Source: an uncultured Clostridia bacterium (GTDB taxonomy: Bacteria > Bacillota > Clostridia > Christensenellales > Aristaeellaceae). Taken from it: 64,000 bases of DNA. The notes under the pieces are model-generated. The model was not told the DNA's origin. It worked only from the letters and a program-made list of their open reading frames with translations, and searched no databases. Position 1 is the first letter of the stretch. Every line of letters begins with the position of its first letter. This document shows positions 26,599 through 35,383 of the stretch, piece by piece. The DNA lies in NCBI GenBank assembly GCA_947166385.1, contig CAMVEB010000002.1:151307-215306 (forward strand), given 5' to 3'. The translations under genes and the position numbers were made by a program.

Positions 26599-27819
26599 AT
26601 GACTGATTTCGTCAGCGGCCCCTGGAACACCGAATCTTTCCTGACCTATCCTGTAGGCCCGTTAGGGCTGATTGCAATGCCCGGTACGGAAGAGATCGGC
26701 CAGAAGGTGAACAACTGGCTGAAGAAATGGCGCGATCACGCAGAAGAATCCGAACCGGAGGATATGCGAACCACTCCGGGAATGGAACGGCAGGATTTTT
26801 TGATCAATGTTACCTGCCCGCGGTTCGGCAACGGCGAAGGCAAAGGGATGATCAAGGAGAGTATCCGCGGATATGATATGTATATCCTGTCGGATCCCGG
26901 CGCCTATAATGTATCATACAGCCTTTTCGGTCAGCAGGTTCCGATGAGTCCCGATGAGCATTTTGCCAACCTGAAGCGGATTATTGCCGCCATGGGGGGC
27001 AAGGCAAAGCGGGTGACCGTTATCATGCCGATGCTGTACGAGGGACGCCAGCACCGCAGAGCCTCCCGGGAAAGCCTGGACTGTGCCATGGCGCTTCAGG
27101 AGCTGGAGAATATGGGAGTCAGCAATATTGTGACATTTGACGCCCATGACCCCCGCGTGCAGAACGCAATTCCAACCACCGGGTTTGAAAGCGTTATGCC
27201 CAGCTACCAGATTTTCAAGGCACTGCTGCGTAACGACAAGACGCTGCGGATCGACCGGGAGCATATGATGATTGTTTCCCCGGATGAGGGCGCTATTGAC
27301 CGCAACATTTTCTATGCCTCGGTTTTGGGGCTGGATATGGGCCTGTTTTATAAGCGCCGTGATTACACCAGGGTTGTGAACGGACGGAATCCGATTGTGG
27401 CTCACGAATACCTGGGCGACAGCGTGGAAGGCAAAGATGTTTTTGTTGCGGATGACATGATCTCCAGCGGCGAGAGCATTATCGACTTGGCGAAGGAACT
27501 GAAAAAACGCAAGGCCAACCGGATCTTTGCCGGATGTACCTTTGCACTTTTTACCAACGGGATTGAATCGTTTGAGAAAGCTTACAGGGACGGATTGATT
27601 GACCGGGTGATTTCCACCAACCTGACCTATCGGAATCCTGAACTGGCCAAGACGGAATGGTTTGTGGAAGCAGATATGAGCAAGTATATTTCCTATATTA
27701 TTGCCACGCTGAACCATGACCGGAGCCTGAGCCGCCTGCTGAATCCCTATGACAGAATCCACGGACTGATTAAGCGGTATAACAACGAGCAAAAAGAAGC
27801 CGGGATCCGGCTGATCTGA
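26599..27819 (+). CDS. prs: ribose-phosphate pyrophosphokinase (PRPP synthetase), long form
   Basis: 406 residues, longer than classical Prs (~315). It makes PRPP from ribose 5-phosphate and ATP for nucleotide, histidine and tryptophan synthesis. Present are MPMLYEGRQHRRASRES (the catalytic flexible-loop/ATP region), TFDAHDP, IVSPDEGA and the PRPP-binding loop VADDMISSGESI. The extra length is an N-terminal ~70 residues before the catalytic fold and a C-terminal helix. ATG at 26599 follows GAGGGAGGA; upstream in-frame starts lack a site. Convergent with rpiB, which supplies its substrate pathway. Confidence 0.93.
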   Translation: MTDFVSGPWNTESFLTYPVGPLGLIAMPGTEEIGQKVNNWLKKWRDHAEESEPEDMRTTPGMERQDFLINVTCPRFGNGEGKGMIKESIRGYDMYILSDPGAYNVSYSLFGQQVPMSPDEHFANLKRIIAAMGGKAKRVTVIMPMLYEGRQHRRASRESLDCAMALQELENMGVSNIVTFDAHDPRVQNAIPTTGFESVMPSYQIFKALLRNDKTLRIDREHMMIVSPDEGAIDRNIFYASVLGLDMGLFYKRRDYTRVVNGRNPIVAHEYLGDSVEGKDVFVADDMISSGESIIDLAKELKKRKANRIFAGCTFALFTNGIESFEKAYRDGLIDRVISTNLTYRNPELAKTEWFVEADMSKYISYIIATLNHDRSLSRLLNPYDRIHGLIKRYNNEQKEAGIRLI

Positions 27820-27822
27820 AAC

Positions 27823-27868
27823 AAGGAAGCAAAACACCGGGGTCAGTGCCCCGGTGTTTTGCTTCCTT
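27823..27868. terminator. strong bidirectional terminator between prs and rpiB
   Basis: Perfect 20-bp stem (27823-27842 with 27849-27868), 6-base loop, with internal A-run on the left arm and T-run on the right arm. One of the longest perfect hairpins in the window. Confidence 0.88.
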
Positions 27869-27876
27869 ACGGATGA

Positions 27877-28332
27877 TTATTCCGGCGGATTTCCTTCTTC
27901 GATGGCAGCGATCATATCAATTCTGCGCTGGTGGCGGCCGCCCTCAAACTCGGCGGTCAGCCAATGACGGGCGATCATTTTGGCCAACTCGGTGCCGACG
28001 ACACGGGCACCCATGGTCAGGATATTGCTGTTGTTATGCCGCTTGCTGAGCTCAGCGCTGTAGACATCACTGCAGGTGCATACGCGGATCCCCTTCACCT
28101 TTCCGGCAGCAATGCCGATGCCGATGCCGGTGCCGCAGATCAGGATGCCCCGATCACACTCCCCGGAGGCGACAGCCTTTGCGGCACGGTATCCAAACAC
28201 GGGATAATCGTCATCCCGGTTGGAAGGGTCAGTGTTGCCGAAATCCTTCCAAGTCAGACCCATCTCATCAAGCATTTTGGCGATCTCCGCTTTCAGGGCA
28301 ACGCCGGTGTGGTCGCAGGCCAGAGCAATCAT
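27877..28332 (-). CDS. rpiB: ribose 5-phosphate isomerase B
   Basis: 151 residues. Interconverts ribose 5-phosphate and ribulose 5-phosphate. Diagnostic features are ACDHTG at the N-terminus, the catalytic Cys in ICGTGIGIGIAAGKV, RHNNSNIL and the ending FEGGRHQRRIDMI. ATG at 28332 was chosen because AAAGGAGG lies 9 bases upstream; the longer frame to 28383 adds non-conserved residues. It faces prs across a shared terminator. No clear minus-strand promoter is visible in the 123-base divergent gap with znuC. Confidence 0.95.
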   Translation of the reverse strand: MIALACDHTGVALKAEIAKMLDEMGLTWKDFGNTDPSNRDDDYPVFGYRAAKAVASGECDRGILICGTGIGIGIAAGKVKGIRVCTCSDVYSAELSKRHNNSNILTMGARVVGTELAKMIARHWLTAEFEGGRHQRRIDMIAAIEEGNPPE

Positions 28333-28388
28333 GATTGTTTCATCCTCCTTTATGATCCGGATCCTTCCCTGCGGGGGATCCACACGTT

Positions 28389-28417
28389 TTGCAAGTTTCG
28401 GAATACTATGCTATAAT
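28389..28417 (+). promoter_or_regulatory. sigma-A promoter for the znuCB-azlCD genes
   Basis: TTGCAA (28389-28394), 17-base spacer, TATAAT (28412-28417). No obvious Zur or MntR palindrome overlaps it. Confidence 0.75.
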
Positions 28418-28455
28418 ACGCCATTATTCGGCGAAATTCAAGGAGGCCGGTTCCG

Positions 28456-29205
28456 ATGCTTCATCATTGTGCCCTGTGTCATATCGACCTGGATCGGATT
28501 TCTGTCCGGCGGGGCGGTCAGGTGTTGCTGCAGGATGTCTCCATGCATATTCACTGCGGTCAACTGACGGTGCTGATCGGACAGAACGGCGCCGGAAAGA
28601 CGACGCTGATCAGGGCGTTGCTGGGGCAGATTCCGCATACAGGAACCATCCGCCATGTGGACAGCCATGGATTGGATATCCCTCACCTGAGAACCGGGTA
28701 TGTTCCCCAGCATCTGCAGTTTGACCATGAAATGCCGCTGACGGTGCAGGACTTCATGGCGGCCTCCTTTTCCAGCAGGCCTGTCTGGACAGGCGTCGGA
28801 AAGAAGACACGGGCGGCGGTCAGGCTGGCACTGGAGGATGTGGATGCCGGAGAGCTGGCGGATACACCGCTCGGCCGCTGTTCCGGCGGTGAATTGCAGC
28901 GGGTTCTGCTGGCACTTGCGCTGCATCCGGCTCCGGACCTGCTGGTGCTTGATGAACCGGTAAGCGGAATCGACAGAAACGGGTTGCGGTTGTTCCTGGA
29001 TACCCTGATTCGCCTTCGGAAAACCCATCACATGGCAATCCTGCTGGTCAGCCATGATCTCCGTTTTGTCCGGGAGTATGCAGATCATGTTATCCTGCTG
29101 GAAAAATCGGTGCTGGCTCAGGGAACGCCGGGAGAGGTTTTTTCTTCGCCGGAGTTTTCTGCAGTTTTCGGGACCGGGGACGGGGAAGAGGAGGAGAATG
29201 CCTGA
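28456..29205 (+). CDS. znuC: metal ABC transporter ATP-binding protein (ZnuC-like)
   Basis: 249 residues; AAGGAGG just upstream. ATPase of a zinc/manganese-type importer. Walker A GQNGAGKT, Q-loop VPQHLQ, signature CSGGELQR, Walker B LLVLDEPVSGID and switch His in LVSHDLRF are all present. The N-terminus carries an extra His/Cys group (HHCALCH) before the first strand that could bind metal. The stop overlaps the permease start by one base. The sequence fits the Zn/Mn/Fe (ABC class 'znuC/adcC') group; which metal is moved is not known. Confidence 0.88.
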   Translation: MLHHCALCHIDLDRISVRRGGQVLLQDVSMHIHCGQLTVLIGQNGAGKTTLIRALLGQIPHTGTIRHVDSHGLDIPHLRTGYVPQHLQFDHEMPLTVQDFMAASFSSRPVWTGVGKKTRAAVRLALEDVDAGELADTPLGRCSGGELQRVLLALALHPAPDLLVLDEPVSGIDRNGLRLFLDTLIRLRKTHHMAILLVSHDLRFVREYADHVILLEKSVLAQGTPGEVFSSPEFSAVFGTGDGEEEENA

Positions 29206-30044
29206 TGGATGGGATTTACAGCGTCCTGGAGGCGATCCTTCCGCTGGAGGCCTTCCGGTTTGATTTTATGAAAAATGCGTTGCTGGCCGTGCTGCTGCTG
29301 ACGCCGCTGCTGGGACTGCTGGGTACGATGGCGGTGAACCACCAGATGGCGTTCTTTTCTGACGCACTGGGGCATTCAGCACTGACGGGTATCGGCCTGG
29401 GCATTATTCTGGGACTGCGGAATGACCTGGTCGCGATGTTGGTGTTCGGCATTATCTGGGCTGTTATGATTTGCCTGATAAAGCAATCCGGTTCAGCATC
29501 GACGGATACGATTATCTCTGTTTTTTCTTCCACGTCGGTAGCGGCCGGACTGCTGATCCTGGCCAGGGGCGGAAAATTCGCGAAATATTCTTCACTGCTG
29601 ATCGGCGATATCCTTGCGGTGACTCCGACCGATCTTCTGTATCTGCTGCTGGCACTGGCCGGGACGGTTGTGCTGTGGATCATCCTGTACAACGCGCTGC
29701 TGCTGACAAGCGTGGACTCCTTCCTGGCACGGTCCAGAGGCGTTCCGACACGGCTGATTGAATGCGGATTTGTGGTACTGGTCGCTGTGGCGGTTATGCT
29801 GTCCATTCGCTGGGTAGGTGTCATGCTGATTAACGCGCTGCTGATCCTGCCGGCTGCGGCGGGAAGAAATCTTGCACGGACATCCCGCCAGCATGCAGCC
29901 TGGTCAGTTGGCATCGCGATGGTCAGCGGCATCACCGGTCTGACGGCGGCTTTTTATCTGGATACCAGCGCCGGCGCGACAATTGTCCTGATTTCCGCCC
30001 TGCTGTATGCAGTGAGTCTGATGATCCGGAATATCCGGAAATAA
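29205..30044 (+). CDS. znuB: metal ABC transporter permease (ZnuB-like, ABC-3 family)
   Basis: 279 residues with about eight hydrophobic helices. ABC-3 permeases pass Zn or Mn with ZnuC-type ATPases. Family marks are the early FFSDALGHSALTGIGLG motif, which interacts with the ATPase, and the later VGVMLINALLILPAAAGRNLAR. Translation is coupled to znuC by a one-base overlap. No substrate-binding protein (ZnuA) gene accompanies the pair in this window, so it must be encoded elsewhere. Confidence 0.9.
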   Translation: MDGIYSVLEAILPLEAFRFDFMKNALLAVLLLTPLLGLLGTMAVNHQMAFFSDALGHSALTGIGLGIILGLRNDLVAMLVFGIIWAVMICLIKQSGSASTDTIISVFSSTSVAAGLLILARGGKFAKYSSLLIGDILAVTPTDLLYLLLALAGTVVLWIILYNALLLTSVDSFLARSRGVPTRLIECGFVVLVAVAVMLSIRWVGVMLINALLILPAAAGRNLARTSRQHAAWSVGIAMVSGITGLTAAFYLDTSAGATIVLISALLYAVSLMIRNIRK

Positions 30045-30062
30045 CGGAAGGAGGGGGGAACC

Positions 30063-30773
30063 ATGCGCAGAGTGATTCTGCGGGGGTTGCGGGATGGATT
30101 TCCCATCGGCCTGGGATACTTTGCTGTGGCTTTTTCCCTGGGAATTACAGCCCGCGGTGCAGGGCTGACTCCGCTGCAGGGCTGGATCGCGAGTTTCCTG
30201 AACCATGCCTCGGCGGGTGAATATGCCCTTTATTCCATGATTGCCGCAAACGCCGCTTTCTGGGAACTGGCAGCGGTGATCTTTGTGACCAATATGCGGT
30301 ATCTGCTGATGAGCGCGGCACTGAGCCAGCGGATGGGTTCAGACGAAAGATTCGGTCGGAGAATGCTGACGGGTTTCTGTATTACGGACGAGATTTTCGG
30401 CCTGGGAATTGCCTGGCCCGGAACACTGAACTGCTTTTATCTCTGGACGGCATTTTTGCTGGCGGATGTGATGTGGGCATCGGGGACGCTGGCCGGCATT
30501 GTGGCGGGTAATGTGCTGCCCGGGAACGTAGTAACGGCACTGAGTGTGGCGATCTACGGGATGTTCCTGGCAATCATCATCCCGCCAGCCCGGAAAAACC
30601 GGGTGGTGGCGGCTCTGGTGCCGATATCCTTCTTATGCAGCTTCGGAGCAGCGAGGCTGCTGCCTGCTCTTTCGGAAGGGACACGGACAGTGATTCTGAC
30701 GGTTGTTATTTCCGCAGCTGCGGCACTGCTGTTCCCTGTGCAGGATGAGCAGGCGGGGGGTGTGAAAGCGTGA
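30063..30773 (+). CDS. azlC: AzlC family branched-chain amino acid exporter, large subunit
   Basis: 236 residues, about seven to eight hydrophobic segments. AzlC with AzlD (BrnFE-type) exports branched-chain amino acids. Characteristic features are the N-terminal GFPIGLGYFAVAFSLG, FLNHASAGEYALY, and FVTNMRYLLMSAALSQR in the third helix region. AAGGAGGGGGG precedes the ATG, 19 bases after znuB. It overlaps azlD by four bases, giving a coupled two-subunit exporter. Confidence 0.93.
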   Translation: MRRVILRGLRDGFPIGLGYFAVAFSLGITARGAGLTPLQGWIASFLNHASAGEYALYSMIAANAAFWELAAVIFVTNMRYLLMSAALSQRMGSDERFGRRMLTGFCITDEIFGLGIAWPGTLNCFYLWTAFLLADVMWASGTLAGIVAGNVLPGNVVTALSVAIYGMFLAIIIPPARKNRVVAALVPISFLCSFGAARLLPALSEGTRTVILTVVISAAAALLFPVQDEQAGGVKA

Positions 30774-31087
30774 ACGAGGCCTATATCTGGATGTCGATCC
30801 TGATTGCAGCAGGTGTGAGCCTGCTGGTCCGAACTTTGCCGCTGACCCTGATCCGGAAGCAGATTCAAAATCCTTTTCTGAAGTCCTTCCTGTTCTATGT
30901 TCCGTATGTGACACTGGCAGTCATGACCTTTCCGGCAATGATAGAAGCTGCGAAGAATCCGGTGGCCGGGATCGCGGCCCTGGCAGTCGGCACAGTTGCC
31001 GCCTGGCTGAACGCAGGTCTGTTTCCGGTGGCGGTTTTGACCTGCCTGACAGTATTTGCGGCGAACTGGCTGACGCAGACGGTGTAA
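30770..31087 (+). CDS. azlD: AzlD domain protein, small subunit of the branched-chain amino acid exporter
   Basis: 105 residues, GTG start within the end of azlC (GTGA overlap). Four hydrophobic segments, with the family's LLVRTLPLTL motif in helix 1 and a FLFYVPYVTLAVMTFP stretch in helix 2. The AzlC/AzlD pair is usual. A terminator follows directly. Confidence 0.92.
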   Translation: MNEAYIWMSILIAAGVSLLVRTLPLTLIRKQIQNPFLKSFLFYVPYVTLAVMTFPAMIEAAKNPVAGIAALAVGTVAAWLNAGLFPVAVLTCLTVFAANWLTQTV

Positions 31088-31091
31088 ACAG

Positions 31092-31117
31092 CACCCTCCG
31101 GACCGGAGGGTGTTTTG
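31092..31117 (+). terminator. intrinsic terminator after azlD
   Basis: 9-bp stem (31092-31100 with 31104-31112), 3-base loop GAC, followed by TTTTG. Confidence 0.8.
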
Positions 31118-31118
31118 C

Positions 31119-31147
31119 TTTACAATGCCGGCGGAAGCGCGTATAAT
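31119..31147 (+). promoter_or_regulatory. sigma-A promoter for parAB and the following block
   Basis: TTTACA (31119-31124), 17-base spacer, TATAAT (31142-31147), 47 bases before parA. No other clear promoter or terminator is seen until 42.6 kb. Confidence 0.82.
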
Positions 31148-31194
31148 ATATAAGTATTTTTATGCCCTCCCGCGGGAGGAAAGAAGGAGTATCC

Positions 31195-31962
31195 ATGGGT
31201 AAGATTATTGCGATTGCGAATCAGAAGGGCGGCGTCGGAAAGACGACGACGGCCGTTAATCTTTCCGCCGCACTTGCGGATGCCGGCAGAAAGGTACTGA
31301 TGGTGGATCTGGATCCTCAGGGGAATACCACCAGCGGCCTGGGGCGCCGGGTGAACGAACGCAATTCTGTATACGACGCACTGATGGGCCGGACATCACT
31401 GAAGGACTGTATCCAGAACACGGATATGAAAAAACTGAAAATAGCCGGTTCCGATATCCGGCTGGCCGGAGCAGAAGTGGAACTGGTGAGTGTCAGAGAT
31501 CGGGAATTCTATCTGAAAAAACTGCTGGGGCCGGCAAGGGATGATTTCGACTATATTTTTATCGACTGTCCGCCGAGTCTGAGCCTGCTGACGCTGAACG
31601 CTTTGGCTGCCGCCGATACGGTGCTGGTACCGATCCAGTGTGAATATTACGCTTTGGAGGGCGTTACCAGTCTGATGAATACCATCAACCGGGTGAAGCG
31701 GACATTCAATCCCCATCTGGAGATTGAAGGGATTCTGCTGACTATGCTGGACGGGAGGACAAACCTGGGGATTCAGGTGGTGGATCAGGTTAAAAAACAT
31801 TTCAAAAAGATGGTCTTTGCTACGATGATTCCCCGTAATGTGCGGCTGGGAGAGGCACCGAGCCATGGCAAGCCCATTAACCTTTATGACCCGAAGAGTT
31901 CCGGGGCAATCGCATACCAGTTGCTGGCAAAGGAAGTCCTGGCCCGCAACAAAAAGAAGTAA
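31195..31962 (+). CDS. parA: chromosome partitioning ATPase ParA/Soj
   Basis: 255 residues; AAGGAG six bases before the ATG. Cytoplasmic, DNA-binding deviant-Walker ATPase that moves ParB-parS complexes and regulates replication start. Shows KGGVGKTTT (deviant Walker A), DLDPQGNTTSG, FIDCPPSLSLLTLNAL (Walker B) and the C-terminal RNVRLGEAPSHGKPI motif typical of chromosomal Soj. Followed 23 bases later by parB. Such pairs usually lie near oriC in Bacillota, but none of the usual neighbours (rsmG, mnmG, dnaA) is here. Confidence 0.95.
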   Translation: MGKIIAIANQKGGVGKTTTAVNLSAALADAGRKVLMVDLDPQGNTTSGLGRRVNERNSVYDALMGRTSLKDCIQNTDMKKLKIAGSDIRLAGAEVELVSVRDREFYLKKLLGPARDDFDYIFIDCPPSLSLLTLNALAAADTVLVPIQCEYYALEGVTSLMNTINRVKRTFNPHLEIEGILLTMLDGRTNLGIQVVDQVKKHFKKMVFATMIPRNVRLGEAPSHGKPINLYDPKSSGAIAYQLLAKEVLARNKKK

Positions 31963-31985
31963 CAACAGATTGGAGACGGAAACTG

Positions 31986-32849
31986 ATGCCGAAAAAAATA
32001 CAGCACGGACTCGGACGCGGGCTGGATTCCCTGTTTCCCGGCGCCGAGGACTGGGGGGTCAGCATACAGGAGATTCCCATTGGGGAACTGGATCCCAATC
32101 CGGATCAGCCCCGCCAGACTTTCAGCGAGGAAAGTATCGCCCAGCTGGCTTCCAGCATCCGGGATCAGGGAGTGCTGCAGCCGCTGCTGGTGGTGCCGGG
32201 AAACGGAGGCAGGTACCGGATCGTGGCGGGAGAACGGCGGTACCGTGCCGGCCGGATTGCAGGACTGGAAACGCTGCCCTGCATTGTGAAAGATATCGAT
32301 GTGATCCATCAGATGGAGATCGCACTGATCGAGAATCTGCAACGGGAGGATCTGAATCCGCTGGAAGCGGCGAAGGGAATCCAGGCGCTGATGCAACAGT
32401 GCGGCTATACGCAGGAGAAAGTCAGCGCGCGGCTGGGGAAGAGCCGCCCCGCGGTGGCCAATCTGCTGCGGATGCTGTCTCTTCCGGACGAGGTGACGGA
32501 GATGGTGCGGGATGGACTGCTGACGGCAGGACACGCAAGGGTACTGGCCGGACTGTCGGATCCGGAGGAACAGATCCGCCTGGCGCGGAAAGCAGCAGAG
32601 GAGGGTATGAATGTTCGCCAGCTGGAGCAGCTGGCCGCCTCGCTGAAGGGACGGAAACCCGCTGCGAAGCCCCGGAAGCCTGCTGTGCTGCCGGCGGAGC
32701 TGAATGAGCTTCAGGAAAAAATCCGGATAAAGACTGGGCTGAAAAACTCGCTGACAGGCAGCATTCATAAGGGAAAAATCATCATGCAGTACAGCACCCG
32801 CGAGGAACTGGAAAGGCTGAATGAGGTGCTGGATCTGATTCCGGAATAA
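31986..32849 (+). CDS. parB: chromosome partitioning protein ParB/Spo0J
   Basis: 287 residues. Site-specific DNA-binding CTP clamp that loads at parS. N-terminal [12 protein letters not shown] is the ParA-stimulating peptide. The CTPase domain has NPDQPRQTF (box I), the GERRYRAG arginine motif and [19 protein letters not shown] helix-turn-helix follows ([24 protein letters not shown], given here as its segment around residues 138-160), then a C-terminal dimerisation domain. No parS consensus (TGTTTCACGTGAAACA) is visible in the window. Confidence 0.95.
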   Translation: MPKKIQHGLGRGLDSLFPGAEDWGVSIQEIPIGELDPNPDQPRQTFSEESIAQLASSIRDQGVLQPLLVVPGNGGRYRIVAGERRYRAGRIAGLETLPCIVKDIDVIHQMEIALIENLQREDLNPLEAAKGIQALMQQCGYTQEKVSARLGKSRPAVANLLRMLSLPDEVTEMVRDGLLTAGHARVLAGLSDPEEQIRLARKAAEEGMNVRQLEQLAASLKGRKPAAKPRKPAVLPAELNELQEKIRIKTGLKNSLTGSIHKGKIIMQYSTREELERLNEVLDLIPE

Positions 32850-32864
32850 GCGGAAGGAGCAGAT

Positions 32865-33551
32865 ATGATGGGCAGAAAGGATTTGCCGCAGGAGCCGTAC
32901 TGGGATGGGCCGCTGTCCCATCCTTTCTACAGTAAGGTTGTCAAACGGATCCTGGATTTCCTGCTGGCATTGATCCTGCTGATTCCGGGACTGATCCTGA
33001 TGATTCCCCTGGCAGTGTGGGTCAAACTGGATTCCAAAGGCCCGGTGCTGTACCGGGCGGTCCGGGGAGGATATCACAACCAGCCATTCCGGATCTATAA
33101 GTTCCGGAGCATGGTGGTCGGGGCGGACAAAACCGGCGGCTGCACTGCGAAAAACGACGACCGGGTGACACGGGCCGGGCGGATTATGCGCCGACTGAAA
33201 CTTGATGAGCTGCCCCAGCTGTTCAATATTCTGAAGGGAGAAATGAGTTTTGTTGGACCGCGGCCGGAACTGCTGCTGTATACAGAGCAGTATACAGAGG
33301 ATCAGCAATGCATTATGTGGGTACGGCCGGGTGTAACGGACCGGAGCAGCATTGTCTACATCGCCCAGGACGAAATTGTCGGCGAAGAGGATCCTGTGGC
33401 GAATTTTGAGAAGCTGATCCTGCCTGAAAAGAACCGCCTCCGGGTGGAATACGCAAAAAACCAGAGCTTTCCGCTGGATGTGAGACTGATGCTGGAGACG
33501 CTGCGGGGTGTATTCGGCAAGGCAGAGGCCATGGCCAGAGAAAAAAGATGA
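32865..33551 (+). CDS. sugar-phosphate transferase (PglC/WcaJ-type phosphoglycosyl transferase)
   Basis: 228 residues; GGAAGGAG precedes the ATG. Monotopic phosphoglycosyl transferases start surface-glycan synthesis by moving a sugar phosphate from a UDP-sugar to undecaprenyl phosphate. One re-entrant hydrophobic helix (residues ~26-50, SKVVKRILDFLLALILLIP onward) is followed by GPVLYRA, YKFRSM, RVTRAGRIMRRLKLDELPQL with the catalytic Asp-Glu pair, and GEMSFVGPRPE. It begins a surface-glycan block directly behind parB (15 bases). Confidence 0.93.
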   Translation: MMGRKDLPQEPYWDGPLSHPFYSKVVKRILDFLLALILLIPGLILMIPLAVWVKLDSKGPVLYRAVRGGYHNQPFRIYKFRSMVVGADKTGGCTAKNDDRVTRAGRIMRRLKLDELPQLFNILKGEMSFVGPRPELLLYTEQYTEDQQCIMWVRPGVTDRSSIVYIAQDEIVGEEDPVANFEKLILPEKNRLRVEYAKNQSFPLDVRLMLETLRGVFGKAEAMAREKR

Positions 33552-33560
33552 GGATGACGC

Positions 33561-34436
33561 ATGGAAAACTATGAAGCGTTGGTGCACAGCGCATTTGGCG
33601 GGAAACAGCCGGATACTTCCGATCCGGAGGTGTTGGCCTGGCTGATCCGGCGGAACGGACTGGAGATGGCGAGAATCAGCAGGGGCAGCCATATCGGCAG
33701 CGTTTTCAGCGCGGCGGAGATTATTGCCGTGCTGTATACAGGTGTGCTGTTTGTGGATCCCGCGAATCCAAAGAGGCAGGACCGGGACCGGCTGATTCTC
33801 AGCAAAGGACATGCCGGCAGCGCGGTTTACGCAGCGTTGGCGGAACGCGGCTTTTTTCCTGTAGAACAGCTGAAGACCCACTACGGGAACGGCTCTATCC
33901 TCAGCGGACATGTGAGTCACAAAGGAATCCCGGGGGTTGAGATATCCACCGGATCCCTCGGCCATGGGCTGGCCATCGGAGCCGGCATGGCGCTGGGTGC
34001 CCGAATGGACGGTGAAACCTGGCGGACCTGGGTCGTACTGGGCGACGGCGAATGCGACGAGGGCTCGGTCTGGGAGGCTGCGCTGCAGGGAGCGCACTAC
34101 GGGCTGGACCGGCTGTGCGCCATCGTGGATTACAACCATATGCAAAGCCTCTCCTCTGTAGAGGAAACGCTGCGGCTGGAACCCTTTGAGCAGAAGTGGA
34201 GGGATTTCGGCTGGCAGGCGGAGAGCGTGAACGGGCATGATGTCCGGGCATTGCGGGCAGCCTGTGAGCGAGCCAAAGCGAATGCTGGCAGCGGAAAACC
34301 CAGCGTCATCCTGGCGCACACCGTGAAGGGCAAGGGGGTTTCCTTTATGGAGAACAATATCCTGTGGCATTACCGGACGCCCCAGGGAGAGGAATATGAA
34401 GCTGCGCGGAAGGAATTGGAGGCACAGAGACCGTGA
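33561..34436 (+). CDS. transketolase, N-terminal (TPP-binding) subunit
   Basis: 291 residues, corresponding to the first half of a full transketolase. It binds thiamine pyrophosphate: SKGHAGSAVYA, GSLGHGLAIGAGMALG, the TPP/metal motif GDGECDEGSVWEAA and DYNHMQ are all visible. The C-terminal subunit is the next gene (4-base overlap), so the two assemble into one enzyme. Transketolase exchanges two-carbon units between sugar phosphates. Split forms also occur in polysaccharide clusters, where they may make unusual ketoses. Here it lies between a phosphoglycosyl transferase and LicD. Confidence 0.93.
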   Translation: MENYEALVHSAFGGKQPDTSDPEVLAWLIRRNGLEMARISRGSHIGSVFSAAEIIAVLYTGVLFVDPANPKRQDRDRLILSKGHAGSAVYAALAERGFFPVEQLKTHYGNGSILSGHVSHKGIPGVEISTGSLGHGLAIGAGMALGARMDGETWRTWVVLGDGECDEGSVWEAALQGAHYGLDRLCAIVDYNHMQSLSSVEETLRLEPFEQKWRDFGWQAESVNGHDVRALRAACERAKANAGSGKPSVILAHTVKGKGVSFMENNILWHYRTPQGEEYEAARKELEAQRP

Positions 34437-35383
34437 GAGACGCGTTTGTCAGAGCCCTGCTGGAGGAAATGGAGCAGGATTCCCGGATTGTGCTGATCAC
34501 GGGCGATCTGGGATTCGGCGTATTACAGCCGGTATGGGATCGGTTTCCGGAGCGGATTCTTAATGCCGGTATTGCCGAACAGGGTATGGTTGGACTGGCA
34601 GCCGGTCTGGCTGCGACGGGGAAGATTGTGCTGGTTTATTCCATCGGGAATTTTCCAACGCTGCGGCCGCTGGAGATGATCAGGAATGACTGTGCTTATC
34701 CCCGAGCGAATGTGAAGATCGTATGTGTCGGAGGCGGGTTCGTCTATGGCAGTCTGGGCATGAGTCACCATGCTACCGAGGATATGGCGATCCTCCGGGC
34801 ACTGCCCGATGTAACCTGCTTTGCTCCCGGAGATCCGGCGGAGGCTGAAGCAGCGACTCACGCGGCTATCCGGACAGCGGGCACCTGTTACCTGCGGCTG
34901 GGACGAGGCAACGAGCCGAAAGTTCATGCCTCCCCTGTGGTCGGCTGGCGGCTGCCTGCTCCGCTGACGATTCGGCAGGGAACTCAGATTGCACTGCTCA
35001 GCGCCGGCGGAATCCTGACGCAGACAGTCGAGGCCGCGAAGCTGCTGGAAAGCCGGGGGATCAGTGCCGAGGTCGTCAGCTTCCTCTGCTTCAAACCCAT
35101 GGATCGGGAAGCAGTTCGGAAACTGACGGAACGCTTTCCGGTGCTGCTTACTGTCGAGGAGCATAATGTGACAGGCGGTTTTGGAAGCGCGGTCTGCGAG
35201 ATCGCAGCGGAGACAGGAAACGGATGCCGGGTGATCCGGATCGGCCTGCAGGATTGCTATACCGCTGTAGTGGGAACACAGCAGTACCTGCGGGAAGTAT
35301 ATGGGATGGACGCGAAATCCATCGCGGATAAAGCGGAGGCATTGATCAGTGAAAAAGGAACTGACGCTGGAAGAAATCCATGA
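34433..35383 (+). CDS. transketolase, C-terminal subunit
   Basis: 316 residues from a GTG overlapping the N-subunit stop (GTGA). Contains the pyrimidine-binding domain with the catalytic Glu in NAGIAEQGMVGLAAGLA, the MSHHATEDMAILRALP loop, and the C-terminal transketolase domain (LSAGGILTQTVEAAKLL, VEEHNVTGGFGSAV). Together with the upstream subunit it covers all transketolase domains. Its end overlaps the licD start by 35 bases. Confidence 0.93.
   Translation: MRDAFVRALLEEMEQDSRIVLITGDLGFGVLQPVWDRFPERILNAGIAEQGMVGLAAGLAATGKIVLVYSIGNFPTLRPLEMIRNDCAYPRANVKIVCVGGGFVYGSLGMSHHATEDMAILRALPDVTCFAPGDPAEAEAATHAAIRTAGTCYLRLGRGNEPKVHASPVVGWRLPAPLTIRQGTQIALLSAGGILTQTVEAAKLLESRGISAEVVSFLCFKPMDREAVRKLTERFPVLLTVEEHNVTGGFGSAVCEIAAETGNGCRVIRIGLQDCYTAVVGTQQYLREVYGMDAKSIADKAEALISEKGTDAGRNP

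Noticed and set aside
28333..28455. Zur or MntR operator in the rpiB-znuC gap
   Set aside because: No convincing palindrome matching known boxes overlaps the promoter.
31090..32860. parS sites near parAB
   Set aside because: No match to the parS consensus was seen by eye on either strand in this region or elsewhere in the window.
31884..34370. 828-codon open frame on the minus strand opposite parB, the sugar transferase and transketolase
   Set aside because: It runs opposite four well-recognised genes, has His/Arg/Gln-rich low-homology sequence and no ribosome binding site; it is a by-product of their codon bias.
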